Assembly (NCBI GenBank): GCA_027924585.1
Contig: BSBM01001448.1
Span: forward strand, 868,001 to 932,000
Length of the DNA: 64,000 bases
Direction: 5' to 3'
DNA from: Larix kaempferi
Taxonomy: Eukaryota; Streptophyta; Pinopsida; Pinales; Pinaceae
In this document: piece by piece, positions 1 to 11,290 of the stretch
How the letters are laid out: each line of letters begins with the position of its first letter
Position numbering within the stretch: the stretch's first letter is position 1
The notes under the pieces: generated by a model
Database searches by the model: none
Told to the model about the DNA's origin: nothing
What the model saw: only the letters and a program-made list of their open reading frames with translations
Translations under genes and position numbers: made by a program

Positions 1-514
1 TCCTTGTTTATTGGGTTTCTATCCACATATTTTTGAAAATCAGTATAGTAGATTGACTCTACTCATCAAGGCGCATCTATCTGTCCAATCAGAACTCAGT
101 TCCGAGCATTTTCAGATTTGTCCCTAAACATTAGGGTTTCCACAAAAATAGGAATTTCTGGAATCTGAAGACACAGCTGGAATCTCCTTGCAAAAATCGA
201 AGTTTAGAGCTTTGGATTGAGATTTTTGACTGGGTAGATCTCCGGGAAACTCAAACCCTAATTCAGGGCTCTCCCTAGTGAACCCGGGAGGTCAAAAAGA
301 CAATTCTAAAGGGCAAGAATTTTCTAATCTCAAATTCTGAATGCACCAGGATGATCAGATCACCAAGGCGCATCTTTCTATCCTTTCAGAAATTTGAAAT
401 TCACATTTTGAATTTTTAGGGTTTCTCTGACAAACCCTAATTCGGGACCAGATCCAGTTTTCAGCACTTCCAGTGGTAAGATCTAAATATTTTCCATTTG
501 AAGTACTCTTTAAG
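1..514 (+). other. 5' untranslated leader of copia element A
   Basis: No convincing coding sequence is present. The stretch is rich in 'aaccctaa/ttagggttt' words. A reverse-complement relative lies at about 20960-21480 in element C (shared words such as 'caaggcgcatct' and 'gggtttctctgac'), which identifies both as the internal leader between primer site and gag. The likely gag start is the ATG at 515, not the in-frame ATG at 473, because family-typical Gag sequence begins there. Confidence 0.7.
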
Positions 515-2338
515 ATGTCTCTCCACACCAAGCTTGAGGATAAGCTTAAAGGGGCTGATAACTTCCGAGCCTGGAAGTATAGAATTGGGTTAATCTTGGA
601 AGAGAATGATTTGGACTCATATGTGAAAGAAGACATCCCTATCCCAGAGGATGAAGAGGCCAAGGTATTGCATAAGAAGAACTTGGTCAAGGCAAAGAGA
701 ATCATTGCTGATTCTATCAAAGACCATCTCATTCCCCGTGTGTCTTCTCTTAACACACCCAAGGAGATGTTTGACTCTTTGACCAAGCTGTTTGAAGGGA
801 AGAGCATAAATTGGAAGATGACCCTGCGGAACGTATTGAAAGGAGTAAAATTTCAGAATGGAGAAACCATTCAATCTTATTTTTCAAGGGTCTCACAGAT
901 CAAGGAACAGCTAGAAGCAGTGGATGAAATGGCGGAGAATGGTGAAGTGGTGATGACCACTCTAAATGGCCTACCCAGGTCATGGGATTCCTTTATCCAA
1001 GGAATTTGTGCAAGGAAGAAGTTGATCTCCTTCAGTAGACTACGGGAAGAATGCTCACAAGAAGAAGCAAGGCTTGTGGCACGAGAAGAAAAGATGGGGA
1101 ATGAATATCAAGCTCTCACAGCTCACACCAAGAAAGGGAAGTCCAAGAGAGAGCCATCTCACTCTAAGAAATCTTCACATCACTTCAAAGAAAGAAGAAT
1201 ATGCTTCACCTGTAATGAGAAAGGACATATTGCCATAAATTGTCCCAAGAAGAAGAAGGACAACAACAACTCCAACAAGAAGAAGAAGGGTAGCAAAAGA
1301 AGGTTTCATGCTCATGCTGCTAAGGATGATGAACCCCCAAAGAAGAAGGATAGGGCAGAAAGTGATAGTAATGATGACTCATCAAGTGAAGAAGAGTATG
1401 TTCTGATCTCTGCTCTCACAGGTACCATCTCCCATGGTTGTAATGATTGGTTGATTGATAGTGGGGCTTCCAAACACATGACTAGGTTTAAGGAATCTTT
1501 TGTGAATCTATCTGAACATGAATCACCCCATAAGGTGAAACTTGGGGATGATTATCAATACCCAATCAAAGGAAGTGGTGAAGCCTCCTACAACCTAGAT
1601 TCTGGAAAATATTTGAAGATGAAAGACGTTCTCTATGTACCTGGGCTCAAGAAGAACTTACTCTCAATCTCTGCATTGGATGCAAAAGGTATGAGGGTTG
1701 CATTTGTGGATGGTCAAGTCCTAATGTGGCCAAAGGGAAAGACCATAGATGATGCAGTAGTGATTGGAGAGCAAAAGGGAGGTTTGTATAAATTAAAGGG
1801 ACAACCTGAACATGCCATGGTGCATGAATCCATGGAGCCAAGTGAACTTTGGCATAGAAGACTTGCTCATATGCACTATAGAGCACTTCCAATTGCAAGC
1901 AAGGCAGTAGAGGGTCTTCCTAAAATCAAGACCAAACATGAAGGTGTTTGCAAAGGATGTGCAAAAGGTAAGAATATTAAGAAGGCTTTCCCAAGCAGTG
2001 AAAGCCAGGCAAAAGACATCCTGGAAATCATCCACTCAGATGTATGTGGTCCTATGTCATCCAGTTCCCTGAGTGGGTATGTTTACTATGTCTCATTTAT
2101 TGATGAATTCTCCAGGAAGACTTGGGTATACTTCTTGAAAAGAAAAGATGAGGTGTTTGATAAATTCAAGGAATTCAAAACCTTGATGGAGAATCAAACT
2201 GACAAAAAGATCAAAACATTCAGATCCGACAATGGTGGAGAATTCACCTCAAATTACTTCAAGAAGCTTTGTAGTGATTCAGGGATTAAGAGGGAGTTGA
2301 CTGCCCCGTATAATCCTCAACAGAATGGAGTTGCATAA
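515..2338 (+). pseudogene. copia A gag-protease-integrase segment, ends at nonsense codon
   Basis: This codes for the particle protein, the aspartic protease and the front of integrase of a copia polyprotein. The Gag core (UBN2-like) spans roughly the first 220 residues. It is followed by a basic linker and one CX2CX4HX4C zinc knuckle (CFTCNEKGHIAINC, near 1203-1244). The protease motif is DSGASKHM near 1456. The GAG-pre-integrase HHCC finger has its H residues near 1852 and 1867 and its C residues near 1951. The integrase catalytic Asp residues are in HSDVCGP and RSDNGGEF. The frame stops with TAA at 2336-2338. Exactly 35 residues separate the second catalytic Asp from this stop, so the stop occupies the position of the third catalytic residue (Glu) of the D,D35E triad. 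Reading continues in the same frame after it, so this is a point mutation. Confidence 0.9.
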
Positions 2339-3325
2339 AGGAAGAACAGAACTATCATGGAAGCAACATGGGCAATGCTGCATGACCAGGATCTACCTAT
2401 GTACCTATGGGAAGAAGCAGCTAGAACAGCTGTATATGTGCAGAACAGAACACCCCACAAGATATTGGACAACAAGACACCAGAAGAGGTCTTTTCTGGA
2501 AAGAAACCTGAAGTCAGCCATCTCAGAATATTTGGTTGTCCAGTATTCACTCATGTCCCAAAGGAAAAGAGGACTAAACTAGATCCTTCAGGAAAGAAGG
2601 GTATCTTTGTGGCTTACAGTGAAAGCTCGAAGGCTTACAGAATATACTTTCCAGGGTTCAAGAAGATTGATGTCAGCAGGGATGTAACATTTGATGAAAA
2701 CTCAGCATTCATCAAATCAAAGAAGGCACCCATCGAAGTTTATGAAGAACCTAAGGAAACAATATTTCAAGACACTACCATGACTGAAGCAGTTCCAGAA
2801 GTTGTTCGTGAAGTTGAAGATCCACAAGAACCTGTAGATCCACCCCGTGAGGATAACTCTCACAAGAGGAAACCTGCATGGGCTAGAGAGCTCATTCAAG
2901 ATGCAGAAAGATTTGGCATTCTAGAAGAAGGACACAGAGCAAAGAAGAGAACCAGATCACAGACCAGCTATGTTTCCTTGCTCTATGACATCATAAACAA
3001 AGAGCCTTCCATTTATGAAGAAGCAGCGGAAAAGAAAGAATGGAAGGATGCCATGGTTGAGGAATACCAATCAATAATGAAGAATGATGTTTGGGATGTT
3101 GTCCCAAGACCTAAAGAGAAGTCTGTTGTGACTTCTAAATGGATCTTCAAAATCAAGCATGCTGCAGATGGCAGTGTAGAGAAATACAAGGCAAGATTCG
3201 TAGCTCGTGGCTTCTCTCAGAAAGAGGGAATAGATTATGAAGAAACTTTTGCACCTGTAGCCAAGTATACTTCCATCAGAATAGTACTTGCCCTGGCTGC
3301 AGCTATGAAATGGAAAATACACTAG
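2339..3325 (+). pseudogene. copia A integrase C-terminus and front of reverse transcriptase
   Basis: In-frame continuation after the TAA at 2336-2338. It starts with the conserved basic stretch that follows the integrase catalytic Glu, then the integrase C-terminal part (HLRIFGCPVF, GIFVAYSESSKAYRIY), an acidic linker, and the beginning of the RVT_2 reverse transcriptase (WKDAMVEEYQSI, KWIFKIKHAADGSVEKYKA, RFVARGFSQKEGIDYEETFAPV). The frame closes with TAG at 3323-3325 where the family has Gln before MDVKTAFLNG. Element C keeps CAG at the same site (IHQMDVKT), so the change is private to this copy. Confidence 0.88.
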
Positions 3326-4519
3326 ATGGATGTCAAGACTGCTTTCTTGAATGGTGTAGTTGAAGAGGAAGTATATGTGGAGCAGCCACTCGGTTTTGAA
3401 ATACATGACAGGGAGTCATATGTGTGCAGATTGAAGAAATCCTTGTATGGCTTGAAGCAAGCTCCCAGAACCTGGTATGGTAGGATGGACAGTTTCCTAT
3501 CTAGTTTGGGCTTTACCAAGAGTAAAGCGGATTCTAACCTTTACTACAAGGTTGTGGAAGGGAATCCTGTGATTCTACTCCTGTATGTGGATGACTTATT
3601 TGTAATAGGAGATGACAAACTGATTGCAGATACTAAGAGGAAGCTTGCTACTGAATTCGATATGAAAGATTTAGGAATGATGGATTATTTCCTAGGTATG
3701 GAGGTGTGGCAGAGTGCAGGTGGGATCTTCCTTGGTCAATGGAAGTACACAGTAGATATCCTAAAGAGATTTGGGATGATGGATTGCAAAGCCATGGCCA
3801 CACCAATGGAATCGAATCTGAAGCTTCTATGCGATGCTTCATCTGAGCCGGTTGATGTCTCTATGTATCGTCAGATGATTGGGTCCTTGATGTACCTTAT
3901 GAACACGAGACCAGACATTTGTTTTGCTGTGAACACATTGAGCCAGTTCCTGACGGATCCGAGGAGTGTTCACCTGATTGCTGTAAAGCATGTTCTGAGG
4001 TACCTGAAGGGTACAGTGGATTATGGGCTCAAGTATGAAGTGAATAAAAATTTTAACCTGCAGGGTTATGTTGATTCAGATTGGGCTGGCAGTGCTGCAG
4101 ATAGGAAGAGCACATCTGGATGCTGCTTCAGTATGGGATCAGGTGTGATCTCTTGGTTTATCAGGAAGCAGTCCTACGTAGCACTGAGTACAGCTGAGGC
4201 AGAGTATGTTGCAGCCTGTTCAGCTAGTTGTGAGGCAGTATGGCTACGGAAGCTACTGTCTGAGTTATTTGATCTCCCGTTGAATGCTACTGGTATCTTC
4301 TGTGATAACCAGAGTTGTGTGAAGCTGTCCGAGAACCCAGTGTTTCATGACAGGTCGAAACACATAGAGATCAAATATCACTATATCAGGGATATGGTGT
4401 AGAGAGGAGCTGTGAAGCTCCTGTATGTTGCGATGGACGAGCATATTGCATATGTGCTGACGAAGCCATTATCCAGGGTGAAGTTCGAGTACTTCAGAGA
4501 GAGGCTTGGTGTTCTTTAG
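3326..4519 (+). pseudogene. copia A reverse transcriptase core and RNase H
   Basis: This starts at MDVKTAFLNG in the same frame. The RT active site is an intact YVDD (LLLYVDDLFVIG, near 3580-3615). The thumb region follows (KDLGMMDYFLGMEV), then copia RNase H with DSDWAG, STAEAEY and DNQS carrying the catalytic acidic residues. A TAG at 4400-4402 interrupts just after the helix 'HYIRDMV'. Beyond it 38 more in-frame codons (R-G-A-V-K to G-V-L) form the normal tail and end at TAG 4517-4519. The same TAG after 'DMV' exists in element C, so it predates this insertion. Confidence 0.88.
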
Positions 4520-5713
4520 ATCGAGGACACTTCGAGGAAGAAGTGATGGACACATTTGCTGAAGCCATTCCAACCATGTTGGAAGGAGGATCCTTCACAT
4601 GGCTGTGGATGTAAGCACTGGATGTTGATGAGCACCAGGATGATGTTCTAGTTTCTGCTTTGTATGATCGGTTGGATCATTTGTATGTATTTTGTGTATG
4701 CGTCATGTTGGATGCTGGATATGATCAGTTGGATCATTTATATGTATGTACGCATCATGTTGGATGCTGGATATGATCAGTTGGATCATTTATATGTATA
4801 TATGCATCATGTTGGATGCTTGGACAATGTATCTATATATGTATCAGGTGGATACATTGTGTGATCAGGGAGATCATGTATATTGATATGTATTAGGTAT
4901 GATCAACTAGATCATGTATGTTGATGGATACATTGTGTGGATCATGTATCTATTTATCAGGTGGATACACTATGTGTGATGATATATATCAGGTAGATAC
5001 TTGGTGTGCATCAGATGGATGCATTGTATGATCAGGATGATCGTGGATGACGAGCTTCTCCAGATGACATGCAGCAGGATGTTGCAGTGATGATGATCAG
5101 GATGATCATGTGTACATCAGGATGATGTATGATGAGTATCAGATGATACTTTGTGGCTGTGCATCAGGTTCTGCAGGAAAGCATGTAATTTGTGCCCTGG
5201 GAGATTTGCATATGGTCTTTCGAGGTTTTGCCTATGGCATGTAATTCCGTGCCCTGGGACATCTGGCAAATGCTCTTTCGAGGTTTTGCTTCGGAGGACA
5301 TATAATTTGTACCCTGGGAGATCTGCAGATAGTCTTTCGAGATTTTTCCTATGGCATGTAATTGGGTGCCCTGGGATATTTGGCAGATGCTCTTGCGAGG
5401 TTTTGTCCTATGGCATGTAATTTGCTCATGGGAGATCTGGACAGGATGAAAAAGGCCTCAGATGCTTCATCCAGGTTTTGCCATGACCACATGTAATTTT
5501 CTCTTGGGAGATCTGGACAGGATGAAAAAGGCCTCAGATGCTTCAGCCAGGTTTTGTGGTGGACCACATGTAATGTACTCCTGGGAGATCCGACAGGTAG
5601 AGCCGTGTGCTCGTAACAGCCTGGGATGCTTCAGCCAGGTTTTGTGGTGAGATCACATGTAATGTGCTCCTGGGAGATCCGACATGTAGAGCCGTGTGCT
5701 CGTAACAGCCTGG
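4520..5713 (+). repeat. 3' tandem-repeat tract of copia element A (left part)
   Basis: Two kinds of degenerate tandem unit are visible. From about 4660 to 5030 the words 'gatcagttggatcatttatatgtat' and 'catcatgttggatgctgg' recur roughly every 55-65 bases. From about 5170 to 5710 units of roughly 60-90 bases repeat 'catgtaatttgtgccctggg', 'ctttcgaggttttg' and 'cagcctgggatgcttcagcc'. No coding function is evident. The tract resumes at 15661 after element B. Related tracts lie in antisense at 16625-17450 and 23060-23715. Confidence 0.85.
5709..5713. repeat. target-site duplication of element B (left copy, CCTGG)
   Basis: CCTGG immediately before the TGTTGGC terminus of the left LTR. It is identical to 15661-15665 immediately after the right LTR terminus. 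Five bases is the usual length for LTR-element integration. Confidence 0.9.
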
Positions 5714-6412
5714 TGTTGGCTTGGTTTTGCAACCAAGCTTAGTGCTATGGGCACCTGCTAACTAGTAGCAGCAGTTTCAATATTAAGCAAAAACAATAAA
5801 CTAAATCTAAGCTAAAACTAAACTAGCATGTGCATCTTTGAATTAAAAAACAAGAACAAGAAATATAAAAAATATTTTTTTGTATTGAAAATGGGGGCAA
5901 GCAAGTGCTTGCAATTGTAATACCTCCAAGTGATGAAGATATTTGAGAAGCTCCAAGGGTGAGCAGCTCCAAACTCCAATGGCTCCTTTCTCCAAGGTTG
6001 CTACAATGGCCAAAAACTCAAGGGAGATTTTGGCAGCATGAGGATAGGAATATGGATGGATGTGAAATGAGGAGCCCCTACCACCTTTTTATAGGTTTTG
6101 GTGGTGGGGAATACCATTTGTGGTTTTGTGGAAACCAATGGTATTGACCAACATGGTTTAGGTACTTTTCCCTCCTTTTTCCTTTTTTTAATATTTTTAT
6201 TCCCTTTTTAATATTTTTGAGAATTTTGGACCCTTTTTGAGGGTTTTTTTATGTTTTTTTAGGAAAAATAATCTTTTTGAGTGGGAAAAGGGGTGTATTA
6301 AGGTCTTTTGGTGACCTTTTGTTGGCTTTAGAGGCTCAGATGGTGGAAAAAGTGGACAAATGGGTCATGTGAATAAGGGAATGAGCTAGTGAGCACTTTT
6401 TGGGTGTTAACA
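5714..6412 (-). repeat. element B 3' LTR (699 bp)
   Basis: It begins TGTTGGCTTGG and ends TTAACA, and nearly matches 14955-15660. The few visible differences include a longer A/T stretch near 5870 and a short deletion relative to the right copy near 6190. In element orientation (minus) this is the downstream LTR, because the PPT lies directly on its right at 6413-6425. Confidence 0.93.
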
Positions 6413-8773
6413 GATTGCCCCCTGATGTGTGAAGGCAAGAGCTCATCGTATGGCAGATAGACATCATAGTTCTTTTGTCTTTTTTCTGGGGTTTGGGGAG
6501 GAGAAGAGACCGTTTGGAGATTGGATCCGCGGACCTTGGAAGCTGCAAAAACAAAAAATATTACATGACCTCAATATGAATGAGGAATAATATCTGATAG
6601 TGGACGAGGCGGGCATACCCATGCTCGTATCAAGACATATACATAACAATTAGTCCCAAGAAGGGGGATCTAATACATAAAAAATATACTGGTACATCAT
6701 AATGGTCCAGAGGGGACATTATTTTGGGATGTACTCATGATAATGACATGACTGATCTCAATAACTGATACACTGGAATAACTGATGAACTGCTGAAACT
6801 GAAGGTGTCCAACATCTGTAGGGACGTAATGACCGTGAGCCATCTCTGGGAAATATATGTAACTGTATACTCGAGGGAGTATAAAAATGGGGTACATCTG
6901 AATACTGTCGCCATGCGCAACCCGGATATCTATAGGAAAAGTATAACTGGTTGTGTCCATAGGTAGACTCTCAAATGTGGAGGAGTCAGATGGTATCCGG
7001 GGTCTTCAACTAATAACTGAACAGACTGATGCCCTGTGAGAGTCTCAACGATGCGATCAAGGTGTTGAAGTCGAGCATGTGAGAAACAACCATTTGGAGA
7101 GGCACTGAGGACTCTTCTCAAGATGATTCGTAGGCACTCATTATAAATGGTGATGAGTCTAAGACAGAGGGACCTCTAGGTCTATCCTCTGGAATAAATT
7201 TGGTTGTCGTCGACAGAGGGAGACCAGCAACTAACAAGGCAATGATGTTTACTTGATAGGGGCGCGAGGTGCAGAACCGAAGTGTGGTAGTACTGATGGT
7301 AGGACTGACATACTTGTGGGGATGGGAAGTAACTGGGGTCATATAGTGGGTAGACTCAAACTTCCTTTGTTCAGAGCATGATGACATGGTTGACCTGGCA
7401 GCGTAGGGAACTGACTTGTAGGTGTGGGTATCATTGCTTTTAAGGACTGAAGGGTATGTATTGACTCTAGGGGGGTCAAGCTGATGGGTGCTGTCGAGGG
7501 GTTCTCAGGGTGACATACTGCAGAATACTCTGAACAAAGGAAACCAAAATGGGGAAGCTGCCATATGAGTAGACGTGATCTGTTGTGGCACCGAGAAGCA
7601 CCATTAGGTCCTTCTTCATAGTTTTAATGAGCTCCAAGAAGGGATAAAAGTGTGCTCTGAAATGGTACTGTCCTGTGGATTTTGTGAGCCCAGGACTGTT
7701 CGTGCTCATTGGTGCTTTCATTTTTAAGGAGTCTGAAAACGATAAGAAGACTCTGCAGTGGTTATGATTACTGTTCTGTTGGTTTTACGAGCCCAGGATG
7801 GTGATTGCTCGTGGTTGCTTTCATGTTTAGAGAGTCTGAAAGCGGTAAGTGGACTCCATTGGTGTTCTTTTTCGTAAGTTAGTCTCTAAAGCCCGAAAAA
7901 GCATAAAATAATGAAGATGGAGAACTCTTCTAGCCGATGTGACTAGAGTATTCCTTTTTCGTAATTAGTCTACAAGGTCCGGAAAAGGGGTAAACTTATA
8001 CTAGGTAGACGCCCTTTCAGATACGTTTAGCGAGCATGAAAGGAAGCAAGGTTGCTCGGCGATCTTTTCATTGTTTTAGGAGTCAGAAAAGAGCTTAACA
8101 GAAACTCCCTAAGTGCCTTTTTCGTAAAAAGGGATTGCTCGGCCCGAAAAAGGGATAAAATTATACCGAACAAAAAGGGATTGATGGGAGAGAGAAAAGG
8201 TCTCAAGCATCATCATGAGTGCGGAAAACTAGATCCGGTGACATAAAGATTGTCAAAAAGGGGCAACGGCCAATGTGGCATGCAAACCGAGGTGACGAGG
8301 GGTCATGGGAAAAATGCCCAAAAAATATGGAGGTGAGAGCGAGAAATGATCTCAAGCATCATCACGAGCGCGAAAAACTGAATCCGACGATATAAGGTTC
8401 ATCAAAAACGGACGTCGGTCGATGTGGCACGCAAACCAAGGCGACGAGGGGGAATGGAAAAATGCCCGAAAAAACTGGGCGTGAGAGCGAGAAATGATCT
8501 CAAGTTTCATCACGAGCGCGGAAATATGAATCCAGCGGTGCAAATGGTGCGAAAAATGGAGGTCATAAGGACTCCGGAATGGTCAAAGCAAATAACTAGG
8601 TTTAAAAAATAGCTACAAATAAAGGTGAGCCCACCAAGCCAAGGATGCAGTGGTGGGGAGAAATGATGACCCGCGGGGGGAGAATACTAGGTGTATCAAA
8701 TCAAATAGAATATACAAGTGATATGTGACCTCAAAAAATGGTTGAGATCACGCATGTGAAGAAGTCAGCAGGG
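6413..8773 (-). other. element B 3' internal region without recognised pol genes
   Basis: The minus strand reads into the PPT 'CAGGGGGCAATC' (plus 6413-6424) next to the LTR. About 7730-8250 holds degenerate repeats of the type 'ccttttcgt...cccgaaaaag...aaat'. Reverse-complement relatives occur in element F at about 54650-55300. About 7100-7720 has short ORF remnants with weak similarity to the post-pol region of element E (32474-32824). About 8200-8560 repeats an approximately 135-bp unit ('gagcgagaaatgatctcaagcatcatcacgagcgcgaaaa'). I see no RT, RNase H or integrase signatures. Confidence 0.7.
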
Positions 8774-10453
8774 TTAATGACTTGCCCCCATGCTATGTGC
8801 ATGGGGTTTGTGATTGTGGATCACATATGTGTTGGATTGAACGATGGGCTCATTGAGGTGTTGAGATAGAGATGATGGGGAAGGTTCAAAATGATTGATC
8901 ATGCCCCCTATCCCGGGGTCGAGGTAATCTATTATGCCCTCTAACTCAGAGGTGTCAGTGTGGAGCAGATGTTGTCTCAGAGAGAGATCAATAGGGCATT
9001 GATCAACTACTAGCGGGGTGTTATACCATGAGGCTGTGGGCTGTGGTGGCATACTGAAGTGATGATATGATGATGGGGGATTCGCTTTGTGGTGTGGATG
9101 CCCCCAGTATCTCCGACGAGAATCACGATGATGATGAGTAGGCAAGGTTTTGGGCCTGCCCCCATGTTGTGGACATGTGGTTTCCTCTTCGATTTGAAAG
9201 GGTTGAACATGTGTGTCAAAGGGATCAATGGAAGGGGTCGACCGGACAGAGGGGTATCCAGTGGAAATCGTGTAAATGGTGTTAATTTCTTCCGAGGAGG
9301 AAGTTGGTGGGGGATGAATTTCCTCAATAGTAGGGGGTGCCGTCTCAAGGTCCAAATTATTCATCTCGTAGAGAGCTGCTCTGTAATCTGGGATGTCAGG
9401 ACAGTGATGTGAGTAGTGGTCATAAATACCGCATATCGCACAAGGGTGGTTGGTACGCAGTGATTTGTCACGAGGCATGGGGTTTGAGTCGATTTTGACA
9501 ACCGGGATGTTGGGGTCGTCGTCAAGCATTTGCATGTGTTTTTGTAATGCAGGTAACTGTGGACATTGATGGGTTGGATGGCCTAAATCATCACACAATG
9601 AGCATTTTGGAGGAGAACGAAACACGGGGGGAGGTTTAACTACCTTGGGTGGGGGTACCGCAGTGTATGGTTGTGGGCCTCTGCCCCGAGTGGGCCTGAT
9701 GAGTGGAGGGGGATTCGTCGATGACGAAGGAGTAGTGATACCGGGAGGTGGTTGGGTAGAAGTGACAATGGGTTGCACCGGTTGCAGGATGGCATTTGGT
9801 GTCGGCGGGGGAACGGGAGGCGAAATATACCACACAGGTAATCCCAATGTTAACCCGAGGAGACTAAGGGTAGCCATAACCGGAGCGCTTACTACACCCG
9901 AGGGAGGGAATAGAAAGGGGATTGTGTGGATGGGTGTAATACCGATGTGACTAGGGACCAATGGTGGTTTAGGGAACAAGGGTGGTTGATTACCGGGTGT
10001 TTGTGTATTCTGTGAAAGAGTACAGAGGTCAGGGACGTGGGTCTCCGGTGACGGTGGTGGAATAGATTGGAATGTAGAAGTCATCGGCGCCTCGGAGTAA
10101 AGTCCGGTTCCTACTAAGGAAACGAACGAGGTAGTTGCACCACAAACAGGTTGTTCAACCATGGGGAGAACATTTTCAGGTGTGGCGGGGGCCTTAGGAT
10201 CGTAGTAGGTGAGTTGGTCGACCTTGACCACGCGTCCCTCATGGGGGAACTGCATGGTACGAAAAATGGATGAGGCAACATCCCGCATGGCATACATGTA
10301 GCTGCGGCCAAGTAGAAGGTTATAGTCAAGTTGGGCATTGATGACCTCAATGTCAATGAGCACGGTTTTACCCGCCAGTTGGACGGGGACATTAGCTAGG
10401 AGACCTTGGGGTTGTGCCGAACGGCCGTCATAGGCTCGCAACGCAGTGGTGGA
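8774..10453 (-). pseudogene. element B protease C-half plus proline-rich double zinc-knuckle region
   Basis: It continues in frame from the stop at 10454-10456. The first 75 or so residues complete the retropepsin (AYDGRS, IDIEVINAQLDYNLLLGRSYMYAM, the conserved flap/core of the gypsy protease seen also in E and F). Then comes a long proline-rich stretch of about 180 residues. Two perfect CX2CX4HX4C knuckles follow: CSLCDDLGHPTHQC (about 9562-9606) and CAICGIYDHYSHHC (about 9401-9442). An acidic/His-rich tail ends at the TGA near 8774. The second knuckle resembles the one upstream of the protease, so part of the Gag C-terminus may have been duplicated downstream. Usual pol domains do not follow. 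Confidence 0.75.
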
Positions 10454-11290
10454 CTACTGGAGAGTAGGGAATCCCAACTTCTGCCAAACGAATGTGGACA
10501 TGACGCATGTAGAGGCCCCTTCATCGATAATGCACCGATGGATGACAAGATTCCAAACGGAAACGAAAACTTGGGATGCTAAACTGGAAGGCAGTCGTGG
10601 TTCGGACTGGTCTGAATCGAATGCGATCAGTTGTGAATCATTGGGGTCAATAGCGCCAATGGCAGAGAGTAAATTCTTGTGCTGTGAAGGACAGTTTTTC
10701 AAGACTTCTAAAGAAGACATGGCTGCAGGAGACTGGGCTAAGTCATCTACAATGTTGTAATTCGACGCAGCACGAGCATTGGGATTACTGTTGATGCGAC
10801 GAAGTGGGAAGCGAGGCGCTTTAGAAGCGCCATCGAGTGGAGCCGGAGGTATACGTAACGTCTGATCGGTGGGATGAACGTTAGTGTTCTTGTCGGCGGG
10901 AGGGGTTTCAGAGGTGGAGCCATATTGGTTCCGACGGGTTTGGAGGTTGGCATCGACGGTTGACATCATCAACAAGTGGTGAGTACCTGAATCGAACATG
11001 GGTTGATCAGGAGCGGCATAAGTGATCTGTTGTGGTGGCACGTTGCCCTGAGGGGGAGCTAAAGGCTGAGTGTTCACTACACCTTGGTTTGGAAAGGGGT
11101 TTTGCAGCACCAAAGGTTGATGTTGAGGTAGTGGAGGGTTGGGTGGCGGCTGAGGAGCCACTTGCCCTTGACGATGGGAATCGTCGGTCCAAAGTTGCTG
11201 AGCTCGCTCCAAATGTGGGCAAGAATGTTTGTAATGACCATAGACCCCGCAGATAGAACAAGGGTGGTTTGTTCTGAGGTTATTAGTTTT
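10454..11290 (-). pseudogene. element B Gag zinc knuckle and retropepsin N-half
   Basis: A CX2CX4HX4C knuckle (CSICGVYGHYKHSC, about 11230-11275) is followed by a Gln/Pro-rich linker. The protease front follows, with active-site motif IDEGASTCVMS (the D-[ST]-G equivalent is D-E-G here, as in element F). The frame ends at TAG 10454-10456 directly after 'FPTLQ', and the rest of the protease continues in the same frame. The open frame around the stop suggests a single substitution. In the virus-like particle this enzyme would cleave the Gag polyprotein. Confidence 0.78.

Noticed and set aside
4664-4864. 66-residue ORF after copia RNase H (possible env-like gene)
   Set aside because: Sequence is the tandem repeat itself (YDQLDHLYVY repeated); no hydrophobic or signal organisation beyond repeat composition.
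9645-9950. Plus-strand glycine-rich ORF
   Set aside because: Shadow of the proline-rich minus-strand frame of element B.
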